A stretch of DNA of 64,000 bases from Halococcus salsus (lineage in GTDB: Archaea; Halobacteriota; Halobacteria; Halobacteriales; Halococcaceae): the NCBI RefSeq assembly GCF_009900715.1, contig NZ_JAAAJC010000001.1, positions 919,216 through 983,215 of the forward strand, in the 5' to 3' direction. How positions within the stretch are numbered: position 1 is the first letter of the stretch; every line of letters begins with the position of its first letter. Of the stretch, positions 16,894 to 25,513 are shown piece by piece. The notes under the pieces are model-generated. The model worked only from the letters and a program-made list of their open reading frames with translations. It did no database searches and had not been told where the DNA came from. Position numbers and translations under genes: made by a program.

Positions 16894-18330
16894 TTACCAC
16901 CAATAGTCGCCGATCAGCTGCATGAAGAGCGCCTGGCCGAACACGGCGGCCGCGAGGATCGCCCGCCGGCGGGTCGTGGGGTCGGCGGCCCGGACCGCGG
17001 CGGCGACGGGAACGAGCAGGAACGGGTAGACGAACAGCGCGCCGCGGGCGGTCTCGCCGGTGTGGTAGACGCTCCCGAGGAAGAGGCCACCGAGCGAGAG
17101 CACCGCGCCGCCGAACAGGAGCAGGGGCTCGCGGTCCACCCGACCGCCGGCGCGGGCGCTCCGCCGGAGGACGCGTACGCCGCGGATCGCGAGCACGCAG
17201 AGGAAGGGGGTGAAGAAGAGCGCGATCTCGGCGACGTTCTCGATTCGGCTGTAGAGGTAGCGGAGCGGCGAGACGAACAGCAGGAACCCCTCGGTGTTCT
17301 GCTGGTCGGACGCCAGCGAGAACGAGTGGAGGTAATCGAAGCCGAAGCCAACCGCGAGGAGGGCGTAGGCGGCCACGAGACCGACGAGGACCACGGCGAA
17401 CGGGAGCCACTTCTCGCGGCGGGCGAGCGCGAGCACGCCGAGCACCGGGAGGATGAACACGAACGTGAAGGTCTGGGTGGAGGCGACGAACACGCAGACG
17501 AGCGTGCCGAGGGCGGCGACGACGGGTGAGTCCCTGGTGAAGCAGTAGACCGCCGCGAGCATCACGACCGTGATCATCGCATCGAGGCTGGTGAGGGTGT
17601 AGATCTGGACCGCGGGAAGCAGGACGAACAGGAAGGTGGTGTAATTCGCGACCGACGCGGGGTAGTAGGTCCGGAGGAGCCGTGAGAGCAGGAGGGCGGC
17701 GAGCGCGAGCGAACCGAGACCGACGACGAGCGAGACCCAGAGCGCCGAGGGGAGTATCGTATCGAGGACGTAGAAGGTGAGCACCGCACCCGGAGGGTGT
17801 GTCTGTGCGTGGAGGGGTAGCGAGAGCTGCTGGGCTTCGAAGGTTTCGAGGAACCGGACCGGGTCCGCGACGTCGATCGCGGCGAGGTAGTAGCCCCCAG
17901 GATCGAGGATGTCGATCGCCGCGCGCTCGTAGTTGCCGGGGGCCGAGAGCGGTCTGAGGATCCCCGGGCCGACGCCGTGGGTCAGGGTGGTGAGCACGAG
18001 CAGCGCCCCGCCGGCGACGACTATCGGGAGGAGGGTGCGGTGGTCGGTCCGGAGGAGCACGACCACGGCGACGGCGAAGACGACGAGCGCGAGCGCGGCG
18101 AAGACCGCCGCGTCGGGCAGCGGGAGGCGCGTCACCCGAAGCGCGAACTTGCTGATCGGCCAGTATCGCGGGATCGGCACGTTCTGTGCGTCGAGAAGTT
18201 GGCGGTCGAACAGCTTGATGACCAGGTTACAGAAGACGACCGAGGTCAGCGTCACCCAGCCGAGCCCGAGCACCGCACGCACCGAGAGCAGTCCGTCCGA
18301 TCGGCGTGCGGCGTCGGTCCCGGCGGCCAT
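16894..18330 (-). CDS. Polytopic GT-C-like membrane protein with HPPG motif
   Basis: A 478-residue protein with about twelve hydrophobic segments. A large loop near residues 125-180 contains LSLPLHAQTHPPGAVL; a His-Pro-Pro motif after a loop of this kind is common in bacterial GT-C sugar transferases that use polyprenyl-linked donors. Conserved aspartates for catalysis cannot be fixed by eye. The gene converges on the phosphoribosyltransferase operon across repeat copy A. A role as the transferase that uses the lipid-linked pentose is an inference from family look and neighbourhood. The protein ends GDYWW. Confidence 0.72.
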   Translation of the reverse strand: MAAGTDAARRSDGLLSVRAVLGLGWVTLTSVVFCNLVIKLFDRQLLDAQNVPIPRYWPISKFALRVTRLPLPDAAVFAALALVVFAVAVVVLLRTDHRTLLPIVVAGGALLVLTTLTHGVGPGILRPLSAPGNYERAAIDILDPGGYYLAAIDVADPVRFLETFEAQQLSLPLHAQTHPPGAVLTFYVLDTILPSALWVSLVVGLGSLALAALLLSRLLRTYYPASVANYTTFLFVLLPAVQIYTLTSLDAMITVVMLAAVYCFTRDSPVVAALGTLVCVFVASTQTFTFVFILPVLGVLALARREKWLPFAVVLVGLVAAYALLAVGFGFDYLHSFSLASDQQNTEGFLLFVSPLRYLYSRIENVAEIALFFTPFLCVLAIRGVRVLRRSARAGGRVDREPLLLFGGAVLSLGGLFLGSVYHTGETARGALFVYPFLLVPVAAAVRAADPTTRRRAILAAAVFGQALFMQLIGDYWW

Positions 18331-18378
18331 ACTCGTCCGTTCAGTCCACGACGCTTAGGTGCTTCCGTCCGCGCCGGC

Positions 18379-18702
18379 TCAGGCCGACCCCGATTCGGGG
18401 CCCTCCGTCTCGGGGTCGTACTCCCAGAGCCCGTTCGCCCGCATGGACTCGCCGACGCGCTGGTGCATCGTCTGGATGTCCCCGATCTCGTCGTCCTCGA
18501 CACCGTCGAAGACTTCTTCGAGGCTCACGACCCGCTCGTAGTTGAGCCGGATCGGTTCGTCGCCGTGTTCGTCGACGAACGCGCCCACGTCGAGCGGGAA
18601 GTCCTCCCCCTCGTCGACCTTCTTCGCGACGATCGCCTGCCCGTACTTGCGCATTCCCTCGCTGCCCTCCTCGCCGTCGGGGTCGTGCGGCCAGTCTGCC
18701 AT
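18379..18702 (-). CDS. Haloarchaeal conserved protein, DUF5785-like
   Basis: A 107-residue acidic soluble protein starting MADWPHDPDGEEGSEGMRKY. It has a conserved-looking central part (AIVAKKVDEGEDFPLDVGAF) and no membrane segment, cysteine cluster or known catalytic motif. The sequence looks like the haloarchaea-restricted DUF5785 family; the family has no assigned function. The start at 18702 fits the family and begins just after the promoter-like bases near 18720. It stands alone between the GT-C-like gene and a decayed transporter fragment. Confidence 0.75.
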   Translation of the reverse strand: MADWPHDPDGEEGSEGMRKYGQAIVAKKVDEGEDFPLDVGAFVDEHGDEPIRLNYERVVSLEEVFDGVEDDEIGDIQTMHQRVGESMRANGLWEYDPETEGPESGSA

Positions 18703-18741
18703 ACTTGCTCCTACCGCGCTCGCCGCAAAAGGATTGCCGTC

Positions 18742-18942
18742 CGTCGGCGCATCGTCGGGATAGTGCGCCAGGGGACGGTCGGCCCGCTGGTCGCGCTGCC
18801 GCTCGCGACGCGCTTCGGCTACACCGTCGAGTACCTCCTGTGTGCCGTGCTCGTCGTCGTCACCGCCGCGCTCGTTCTGGTCGCCCTGGTCGTCGAGGGC
18901 ACCTCCACGGTCGACAAGCGGCTCGTCTCGGCCGACGATTGA
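18742..18942 (+). pseudogene. C-terminal remnant of a major-facilitator transporter
   Basis: Only about 65 codons remain, reading IVGIVRQGTVGPLVALPL, then ATRFGYTVEYLLCAVLVVV and a final hydrophobic stretch before a charged end. A Gly-rich helix followed by Arg-x-Gly and a last helix is the pattern of the last two helices of MFS carriers. There is no start codon in a sensible place and no upstream transporter sequence, so this looks like the tail of a deleted gene. Confidence 0.45.
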
Positions 18943-19433
18943 ACATGGAGTTCGACCGGTGGAGCTTTCCTGCGCGAGCCACGAGTCCGAACCGAAGTGA
19001 ACAAGGGCTCCAGGTCGAACGTTATCCTTCGGTAACGCAGCCGTCTCGCTGACGGGTTCGACCGGCTCGCCGACGGTGGAAGTCCCGGCACCGACCGTGT
19101 TCGGTCGCGCTTGCCGGTGCGACACGCTGTTCGGCACTCGGTTCGCGCGCCGCGCCAGTCGTGCGTGAACCACTTTTCGGGTTCCTCTCGATGGGCGCAG
19201 CGCGTGGGCTGTCCCGTCCTCCGACCACCATGACCCCCAGCATCCACGCCAATGCCGAACACGCCGCGAGCCCGATCCTACCGCCCCCGACAGCATCGCC
19301 TCGGCCATCGTCAACGATACCACCACCGCCACTGCCACCGCTTCCGCGACTCGGTATCTGATCCGGTTTCGAGTGAGTGGCCGGTCGATCCACCCGGTGC
19401 CGGGTTCGTGCTCGGGTCGCGGGGGTGGCGGGG
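18943..19433. other. Intergenic stretch without a convincing gene
   Basis: No intact gene is evident. On the minus strand, two overlapping frames around 19210-19340 each contain one hydrophobic run (VAVAVVVSLTMAEAML and GLAACSALAWMLGVMVV); a one-base shift near 19275 would join them into a small two-helix protein. This may be a decayed gene, or chance in GC-rich DNA. Confidence 0.3.
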
Positions 19434-20558
19434 ATGAGCGACGATACTCGCGTTCTCGAACTCGAATCACGGGTTTCGGCCGCACGACCCGTCTATCGGT
19501 TCCGTACCGCGGACGGCGTTCACTCGAAGCGCTCGTTTCGCACAGCCGAACTCCTGCTTCTCGACGCGCTCTGGGATTCGACCCTCGGGGACTGTTGCTG
19601 TCTCGAAGCCACCTACGGGGTCGTCGGTTGCGTGCTCGCCGGCCGAGCGGATTCAGTCCACATGACCGAATCGAGCGCCCGTGCCGCGCGTCTCTGTGGG
19701 CGAAACGCGAGCGCGAACAGTGTCGACGCGACGACCGCGCTCACTGCCGACCCGCGAACCCTCGACGAGCGATTCGACACGGTGGCGTACGCGCCGAAGC
19801 CCTACACACCGCTCTCGATGGGCCGCCAGCGCATCGCGAACGGTCTCGCCGTTCTCCGTCCCGGTGGTTCGCTCTCCCTCGTGGCGGCGAAACACACCGG
19901 GCTCACGCGCTATCGAGCCTGCCTTCGCGACCTCGTGGCCGGCGTCGAACGGGTCACCGAGCGCGACGGCTTCGTGGTGCTCCGTGCCAGCCGTCCGCCG
20001 GTGTTCGACCCGCCACAGCTCGTTTCGCCGCGAACGATCCACACGGCGGTTGACGGCACCGAACTGTCGCTCGTCACCCTTCCCGGGGTGTTCTCGGCCA
20101 CCGGGCTCGACGACGGAACCCGGTTACTCCTCGAAGCTGCGACCGTGGAGAACGGCGAGCGGGTTCTCGACCTCTGTTGTGGCTCCGGCGCTATCGGAAC
20201 TTACACCGCCCGTGTCGCCGACTGCGAGGTTTGGCTCACCGACGACGACTGCGTCGCGACGTGCTGTGCCGAGCGCACACTCGACGCGTCCGGCGTGACG
20301 GGGTCCATCGTGACCGCCGACTGTACCGACGGCGTCGATGGCCCGTTCGACCGCGTCCTCTGCAACCCACCGACTCACGCCGGTCGTGGGGTGCTCGCGG
20401 ACCTCTTCGCGGGTGCTCGTGAGGTGCTCGCGCCCGGTGGTGAGTTCGTTCTGGTCCACCATCGCGACCTCGACCTTCGAGCGCATCTCTCGGGGTTCGA
20501 GACGGTGGAGGCGCTGCGGACGGGTGACGAACACGTCGTCCTACGAGCCACCGGATGA
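19434..20558 (+). CDS. RsmC-like class I methyltransferase (two tandem domains)
   Basis: The 374-residue protein has the layout of 16S rRNA guanine-N2 methyltransferases of the RsmC type: an N-terminal degenerate Rossmann domain (about 1-185) and a C-terminal active one. The active half shows the SAM-binding motif VLDLCCGSGAIGTY (about residue 244 onward) and the NPP catalytic motif in RVLCNPPTHAG, followed by AREVLAPGGEFVLVHH. The first domain keeps a similar AVLRPGGSLSLVAAKH strand but lacks NPP. The start ATG at 19434 is the first one in frame after an upstream low-complexity stretch. The RNA target is inferred from the family. Confidence 0.82.
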   Translation: MSDDTRVLELESRVSAARPVYRFRTADGVHSKRSFRTAELLLLDALWDSTLGDCCCLEATYGVVGCVLAGRADSVHMTESSARAARLCGRNASANSVDATTALTADPRTLDERFDTVAYAPKPYTPLSMGRQRIANGLAVLRPGGSLSLVAAKHTGLTRYRACLRDLVAGVERVTERDGFVVLRASRPPVFDPPQLVSPRTIHTAVDGTELSLVTLPGVFSATGLDDGTRLLLEAATVENGERVLDLCCGSGAIGTYTARVADCEVWLTDDDCVATCCAERTLDASGVTGSIVTADCTDGVDGPFDRVLCNPPTHAGRGVLADLFAGAREVLAPGGEFVLVHHRDLDLRAHLSGFETVEALRTGDEHVVLRATG

Positions 20559-20579
20559 GGACGGACTACCCCGCTCTCG

Positions 20580-21686
20580 TTAGCCGTGCCTGGCGATGGT
20601 GCGTCCCGCGAAGAACGCGACGACACCGACCACGAGGGCGATGACACCACCGATGTTGAAGAAGAGGTCGGTGAATCCACCGCCGAACACGGGTCCCGCC
20701 GTCCTGAAGAACGCCATCGCGAACACCCCGAGGAACGGGGCGGCGGTGAGTGCGACGACGAACCCCCACGCTCGGCGGTCCCGCCGAGCGTGATATCCAA
20801 GCCCGAAGAACAGCGCGGTCGGTACGAACAGTGATAGAGCCATCCGGGACCCGTCGGTGAGGGTTCGACCGGCGAACACGACCGCGAGAAATGCGACCAC
20901 CGCACCCAGCGCCACGACGAGGGAGACTCGCTCGTTGTGTTGCGCTGCCCCGTCCAGTCGACGTGTCAGGAATCCAGCGGCCCCACCGAGTACGAGCATC
21001 GTGAAGAACACTATCGACAGGGATTCCGTAGCGAGCTCCGGACCGACAGCGAGCGCGGTGGCGAACAGCCCTACGAGACTCGGAACGAGCGTGTCCGTCG
21101 GTACGAACGCCAGATAGGTGGGTTCGAAACCGACCTCATCGGGTCCGCCGCTCCAGACCACCGCCGAATCGTTCGTCGTGGCGATGCCAGTCGGTCGGTT
21201 CGCGGGACGGTAGCCCGGCGGAGCGTGGACCACGATGGTATCGACCCGGGCAGTGAGATACGGACTGGTGAGCGAACCGACGACGACAGCCCCCGCCGAG
21301 CGACGGGCGAAGTCGGAGTCGCGATAGGTCACGACGAGCGTGTCGTTGTCAACGGTGCTTCGAACGTCCGGTCCGTCCATGGCCGAGCGATCCACCGAGT
21401 CCCGAACGATGCTCCGTCTGCGCTGGTCGTTCTCCCGAAGGGCGTCCGCACCCGAGCGGAGTTCGACACGGGTGTGCCAGCGCGCGGAACCGTTCTCGGC
21501 GACCTGTATCGAGAGCTGACTCGCCCCGGTCGAGAGACCGACGCCGTGATCGGCCGCCGACTCGGTGAGTGAGTCGCCACAGACGCCACACAACGGTTCC
21601 GGCGGTGGGCTCGCCGCGGTCGCGCCCACGACGGTGAGGGAGAGAACGAGAGCAACTACGAGGAGGGACCGGGAACGAGCGGGCAT
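20580..21686 (-). CDS. Secreted-domain plus multi-helix membrane protein, unknown function
   Basis: The 368-residue product has an N-terminal signal peptide (about residues 1-25), a CGVCG pair shortly after it, an extracellular beta-rich region of about 160 residues, and five to six membrane helices in the C-terminal 170 residues. The topology (external domain followed by a helical bundle) suggests an envelope sensor or a protein that organises surface components. Homologues are likely restricted to haloarchaea. A TATA-like AATAGTTAAG is found about 35 bases before the ATG. It converges with the methyltransferase gene. Confidence 0.65.
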   Translation of the reverse strand: MPARSRSLLVVALVLSLTVVGATAASPPPEPLCGVCGDSLTESAADHGVGLSTGASQLSIQVAENGSARWHTRVELRSGADALRENDQRRRSIVRDSVDRSAMDGPDVRSTVDNDTLVVTYRDSDFARRSAGAVVVGSLTSPYLTARVDTIVVHAPPGYRPANRPTGIATTNDSAVVWSGGPDEVGFEPTYLAFVPTDTLVPSLVGLFATALAVGPELATESLSIVFFTMLVLGGAAGFLTRRLDGAAQHNERVSLVVALGAVVAFLAVVFAGRTLTDGSRMALSLFVPTALFFGLGYHARRDRRAWGFVVALTAAPFLGVFAMAFFRTAGPVFGGGFTDLFFNIGGVIALVVGVVAFFAGRTIARHG

Positions 21687-21779
21687 CGACTTCTCAAATT
21701 GCGGATCGGTTCGGCTTAACTATTTTGGAGACCGTCGCTCGTCGGTTACCGACACTCGTCGTCCGTGTTCACGAGAATG

Positions 21780-21862
21780 CGGTGGGGATGGGATTCGAAC
21801 CCATGAGGCCATAGGCCACCTGTTTTCAAGACAGGCGCAATTGTCCACTCTGCCACCCCACC
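21780..21862 (-). tRNA. tRNA-Ser (anticodon UGA)
   Basis: An 83-base tRNA with the long variable arm of serine tRNAs (GGCCTATGGCC). The acceptor stem is GGTGGGG/CCCCACC with discriminator G, the anticodon stem CCTGT/ACAGG closes loop CTTGAAA (anticodon TGA, reads UCA), and the T-arm is ATGGG-TTCGAAT-CCCAT. CCA is not encoded. A weak TATA-like CCTTAGACAC about 28 bases upstream overlaps the stop codon of the preceding gene. Confidence 0.95.
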
Positions 21863-21888
21863 GCGACCCCGACTACCGCCGCGCGTGT

Positions 21889-22626
21889 CTAAGGCCTGTC
21901 GGTGTCCGCTTTCGAGACCGTGAGTTCGTTCCCGTCCTCCTCAATCCCGATACCGAGACCCGAGAGACACGCCGCGGTGTGCTCGGGAACCCGCCGTCCA
22001 GCGCGTTCGCGGGCTTCGATGAGCCCCAGCGCGCCCGCGAGGTCGGCGGGCGTCTCCAGTACTGGCAGCATCGGTGCGTAATCGACGTCGAGCCCCGCAT
22101 CGAGCGCACGGTTGGTCAACGTCGTGATGGCGGGGGCGGTGTAGGCGTCCGCGAAGTCGATAGTGGCCCCGAACGCCGCGGCGTAGACCCGACCGTTGGG
22201 TGCGGGTCCGAGAACTACGTCGTTCCGGCGGAGCTTCATCGCCAGCCCGTCGACATCGCCGCGGGCGAGGAACGGCGCGGTCGGTTCGATGGCGATCACG
22301 GAGGTCTCCTCCTCGGTTTCGAGCAGGTGTGTGAGGGTGTTCCCGACGCGTCCCGAGAACGTCGACCCGACCTGTGGCTCGAATCGCGCCGCGTCCGGGT
22401 CGTCGAGCGCATCCGTCACGACCGTTTGGAGGTCCTCCGGAGGGTCCTCGCCCTCGGCCCGGTAGTTGACGATGAGGTCGGCTGCGCTCTCCTCGACCGC
22501 ACGAACGGTGTCGGCGCACATCGCCCCGTAGAGCGCTACATGGTCCTCGGCCGAGAGCGGCGACGGGTCGAGACCGGGGAGCACGCCCGTCCGCGGCGGG
22601 TCACAGAGCACGGCGACGGTGGTCAT
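21889..22626 (-). CDS. DUF2064-like nucleotide-diphospho-sugar transferase fold protein
   Basis: A 245-residue protein starting MTTVAVLCDPPRTGVLPGL. The arrangement VAVLCDPP ... LIVNYRAEGE ... VIAIEPTAPFLARGDVDGL ... DVVLGPAPNGRVYAAAFG is that of the DUF2064 group, which has a GT-A-like nucleotidyl/glycosyl transferase fold with an Asp-rich centre. The C-terminal half continues with an alpha-helical region and a short acidic tail. The substrate is unknown; relatives are often next to sugar or cofactor genes, but here the neighbours are a tRNA and a divergent DUF7344 gene. Confidence 0.7.
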   Translation of the reverse strand: MTTVAVLCDPPRTGVLPGLDPSPLSAEDHVALYGAMCADTVRAVEESAADLIVNYRAEGEDPPEDLQTVVTDALDDPDAARFEPQVGSTFSGRVGNTLTHLLETEEETSVIAIEPTAPFLARGDVDGLAMKLRRNDVVLGPAPNGRVYAAAFGATIDFADAYTAPAITTLTNRALDAGLDVDYAPMLPVLETPADLAGALGLIEARERAGRRVPEHTAACLSGLGIGIEEDGNELTVSKADTDRP

Positions 22627-22752
22627 GGGAGGGGTCGGTGCGCGGCCGTCTTGAACGACGTGGGTCGGGCGCGGGAGCCGCCTGGGGGCCGGCGGTGCGT
22701 TCGTCGGACCGCGAGTCTTATTTGCAGCGACGGAGTGATCCAAGCAACGACA

Positions 22753-23190
22753 ATGGTCTCCGACAACGCGGCCGGGTCGTCCTCGGGAGCGCCCGGGTGG
22801 GTCGTCGGTGGGACGGCCGACGACGTCGAGCACTCCGGAGGGTCGATACCGCTCTCGACCGGGACCGTCTGTGAACTCATCAGCAACGCCCGCCGCCGGG
22901 CGGTCATCGAACACGTCGCAGCGCTCGACACCGAGGAGGGCGTCGGGATGGGCGACCTCGCACGAACGATCGCGGGCGAGGAACACGACATCCCGCCCGC
23001 GACGGTCTCGGCCGAACAGCGAAAGACGGTCTACGTCTCGCTCCTCCAGAACCACCTCCCGAAGCTCGACGCCGCGAACGTGGTCGCCTGGAACGACCGC
23101 TCGGGGATGGTGGCCCACGGCGAGTGTGTCGACGAACTCGCGGCCCTCGTCGAGAGCATCGACCGCGCCTGCGACCCCGATGGCGTCTGA
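22753..23190 (+). CDS. DUF7344-like winged-helix domain protein
   Basis: The 145-residue protein has a disordered N-terminal 40 residues followed by a helix-turn-helix unit with TVCELISNARRRAVIEHV, LARTIAGEE, RKTVYVSLLQNHLPKLDAANVV and a closing helix. The segment VYVSLLQNHLPKLD is the hallmark of the haloarchaeal DUF7344 family, probable DNA-binding regulators. A TATA-like CTTATTTGC lies about 38 bases upstream of the ATG. A small membrane protein gene follows 1-2 bases later and is probably co-transcribed; pairs of this kind suggest the regulator controls or senses via the membrane partner. The target is unknown. Confidence 0.75.
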   Translation: MVSDNAAGSSSGAPGWVVGGTADDVEHSGGSIPLSTGTVCELISNARRRAVIEHVAALDTEEGVGMGDLARTIAGEEHDIPPATVSAEQRKTVYVSLLQNHLPKLDAANVVAWNDRSGMVAHGECVDELAALVESIDRACDPDGV

Positions 23191-23191
23191 G

Positions 23192-23389
23192 ATGCATCCC
23201 TCACAACCGCTCGCCGTCGTCGTCCTCTTTCTCACCGCCGTCGTGCTCCTCGCTACGCTCGTCAGCCTCGTGCTCACCGGGCTCGGCCTCGCGACGGTCG
23301 TGACCCTCGCGATGGCGCTCCTCGCGCTCGCCGGGACGTGCGCCGTCGGTGCGGGCTCAGCGCGGCGGCGCTCGAACCCCTACTGGTAG
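23192..23389 (+). CDS. Small two-helix membrane protein, 65 aa
   Basis: The 65-residue product starts MHPSQPLAVVVLFLTAVVLL and consists almost wholly of two hydrophobic helices (about residues 6-30 and 32-53) with a basic SARRRSNPYW tail inside the cell. An alternative ATG at 23180 would overlap the previous gene by 11 bases. It directly follows the DUF7344-like regulator gene and is likely co-translated with it. No function is assigned. Confidence 0.6.
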   Translation: MHPSQPLAVVVLFLTAVVLLATLVSLVLTGLGLATVVTLAMALLALAGTCAVGAGSARRRSNPYW

Positions 23390-23431
23390 CCCGACGGGTA
23401 CGTTTTCGTTGCTCCGGAGTGAAGCGACGAT

Positions 23432-23974
23432 ATGACGTTTCTCCCGGGTGACGCGGTCGACCTGGTTCCACTCGATCCTGCCGACGACGCCCACGTCGCG
23501 GCCTACCGTCGGTCACGCAACGAACCCACGATGCGCGCCACCGGGTCGTACGGCCGTGGACTCACCGACGGCCACGCGAGCGATCGGGTTCAGGAACTCC
23601 AGACCGGCGACGAGGACCACGCGCTCTGCGCGATCCGGGCCGAGAACGAGACGGTGGGCTGGGGAACCATCCACACGGTGGACGGACGTTCACGGACCAC
23701 GGCTGTAGGCTACTACGTCCTCCCCGAGTACCAAGGCAACGGGTACGCCAGCGAGGCCGCTCGGCTGCTCGTCGCGTACGCTTTCGACGAGCTCAACGCC
23801 CGCCGTGTCGAGGCCACGGTGCAGGCCGACAACCCCGCGAGCAAGCGCGTGCTCGAAAAATTGGGCTTCGTCCACGAGGGCACGAAGCGCGACGCCTACT
23901 ACAAAGAAGGCGAGTACAAGGACATCACGCTCTGGGGTCTGCTCGCCAACGAGTTCGTCCGAGCGTCTTCGTAG
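23432..23974 (+). CDS. GNAT N-acetyltransferase, RimJ/RimL type
   Basis: A 180-residue acetyltransferase. It has the order typical of the RimJ/RimL branch: an N-terminal DLVPLDPADDAHVAAYRRSRNEP, acetyl-CoA loop VLPEYQGNGYASEAARLLV (about residues 96-115), NARRVEATVQADNPASKRVLEKLGF and a closing GTKRDAYYKEGEYKD. Targets of this branch include ribosomal protein N-termini and antibiotics, so the natural substrate cannot be fixed. It lies 3 bases from the convergent aroC stop codon. Confidence 0.9.
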   Translation: MTFLPGDAVDLVPLDPADDAHVAAYRRSRNEPTMRATGSYGRGLTDGHASDRVQELQTGDEDHALCAIRAENETVGWGTIHTVDGRSRTTAVGYYVLPEYQGNGYASEAARLLVAYAFDELNARRVEATVQADNPASKRVLEKLGFVHEGTKRDAYYKEGEYKDITLWGLLANEFVRASS

Positions 23975-23977
23975 CGA

Positions 23978-25168
23978 TCAGTCGTCCGTCGGTTCGGTGC
24001 TCGTCGCCGCGTCTTCCGGGTCGTTCTCCGGGCTCGACGGGTGGTAGTCGGTGTCGTACTCGCCGAGGTCGCCGTCGAGCCGGTCCGGATTGACCCGCCC
24101 ACCGAGGAGCATGAAGTCGACCATCGTGAGCGCCGCCATCGCCTCCACCACCGGGACGCCGCGCGGTGGGAGCACGGGGTCGTGGCGACCGATGACCTGG
24201 GCCTCCTTCTCCTCGCCCGTCTCCCAGTCGACGGTGGTCTGCTTTTTCGGGATCGAGGTCGGCGCGTGGAGCGTGACCTCCCCACGGATCGGCTGGCCGG
24301 TCGTGATCCCGCCCTGGATGCCGCCGTGGTCGTTGCCGGTCGGGATTGGATCCCCGTTCTCGTCGAACTCCCAGTCCTCGTTGCGTTCGCTGCCCCGGTA
24401 ACGCCGCGCCTCCCGCCCCAGCCCGAACTCGAAGCCAGTCGTCGCGGGGACGCTCAGCATGGCCTGACCGAGACGTGCGGGGATCGAGTCGAATCGGGGG
24501 GCACCGAGGCCGCGCGGCGCGCCCCGGATCTCGAAGTAGATCGACCCGCCGATCGAGTCGCCCTCGCGCTGGTAGTCGTCGATCGCCTCGCGCATCCGTT
24601 CGGCCGTCTCGGGGTGGGCACACCGGACGGGGTTCTCCTCGGCGTGCTCGCGGATATCCTCGAAGCTCACCTCGGGAGCCTCGATGTCGCCGATCTGGTT
24701 GACGTGCGCGCGGATCTCGATCCCCTCGCTCGCGAGGATCTTTCGGGCGACCGCGCCCGCGGCGACCCAGTTCGCGGTCTCGCGGGCCGACGAGCGCCCC
24801 CCGCCGCCCCAGTTCCGCGTGCCGAACTTCGCGGAGTAGGTGAAGTCGCCGTGGGAGGGCCGCGGAGCCGTGATGAACGGCTCGTACTTGCCCGAGCGGG
24901 CGTCCTTGTTCTGGATCACCATCCCGATCGGCGTGCCGGTCGTGTAGCCGTCTTGCAGCCCGCTCTTGATCGACACCGCGTCGGGTTCGCCGCGGCTGGT
25001 CGTGATCTGTGACTGGCCGGGTTTGCGCCGGTCGAGTTCGATTTGGATGTCGTCCTCGTCGAGTTCCAGTCCCGCCGGACAGCCCGATACCGTGACCCCC
25101 ATCGCCTGACCGTGGCTCTCGCCGAACGTCGTGACCCGAAAGAGCCGTCCGAACTCGTTGCCGTTCAT
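23978..25168 (-). CDS. aroC: Chorismate synthase
   Basis: This 396-residue enzyme makes chorismate from EPSP, the last step of the shikimate pathway, with reduced flavin as cofactor. Signatures include GESHGQAMGVTVSGCPAGL at residues 16-34, RRKPGQSQITTSRGEPD, KFGTRNWGGGGRSSARETA and RPSHGDFTYSAKFG. The invariant flavin-contact histidines in GESHG and SHGDF are present. The ATG at 25168 directly precedes the conserved NEFGRLFRVTTF. The C-terminal 20-30 residues form an acidic tail of the kind common in halophile enzymes. It is downstream of an iron-containing dehydrogenase gene and aroA on the same strand. Confidence 0.96.
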   Translation of the reverse strand: MNGNEFGRLFRVTTFGESHGQAMGVTVSGCPAGLELDEDDIQIELDRRKPGQSQITTSRGEPDAVSIKSGLQDGYTTGTPIGMVIQNKDARSGKYEPFITAPRPSHGDFTYSAKFGTRNWGGGGRSSARETANWVAAGAVARKILASEGIEIRAHVNQIGDIEAPEVSFEDIREHAEENPVRCAHPETAERMREAIDDYQREGDSIGGSIYFEIRGAPRGLGAPRFDSIPARLGQAMLSVPATTGFEFGLGREARRYRGSERNEDWEFDENGDPIPTGNDHGGIQGGITTGQPIRGEVTLHAPTSIPKKQTTVDWETGEEKEAQVIGRHDPVLPPRGVPVVEAMAALTMVDFMLLGGRVNPDRLDGDLGEYDTDYHPSSPENDPEDAATSTEPTDD

Positions 25169-25330
25169 GGTCGAGCGTCGGTGGCGAGGGATTTGAACCT
25201 TCCAGTCCGTGCAGCGGTTGCGCTCGGAACGAACAAGCGGCTCACGACGATGTGGAGTGCCAGCACGGTGTCTCGTCTGATTTCCGTTCTCGAACTCGCT
25301 GTTACCACAAATCCCGATACAAACGAGAAA

Positions 25331-25411
25331 CCGCCCCGCGACCGCTCCGCCCACACGCCTCCCCAGCCGATTCACTCCGCTCGCTTCACTCGCTCCGTTC
25401 ATCCCTCGCAC
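25331..25411 (-). repeat. Dispersed structured repeat, copy C (5' part only)
   Basis: On the minus strand this stretch starts GTGCGAGGGATGAACGG and includes TCGGCTGGGGAGGCGTGTGG, both shared with copy A; the later part of the element (the block with TTTTGATCCACATTTTGCC) is absent. The variable stretch between the two conserved blocks is an array of GAGCGA-like units. It lies in a 345-base gap between aroC and the dehydrogenase gene. The remaining bases of this gap hold no gene that I can support. Confidence 0.65.
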
Positions 25412-25513
25412 GGCGTCCGCGGTCGGCGTTCGTGGTTACTCACGCCGACCGCTGCCGCGCGCCGACCGCACTGTGGCCCGTGTCGATGCCGATTCGACCG
25501 ACCCGATCCCTGC

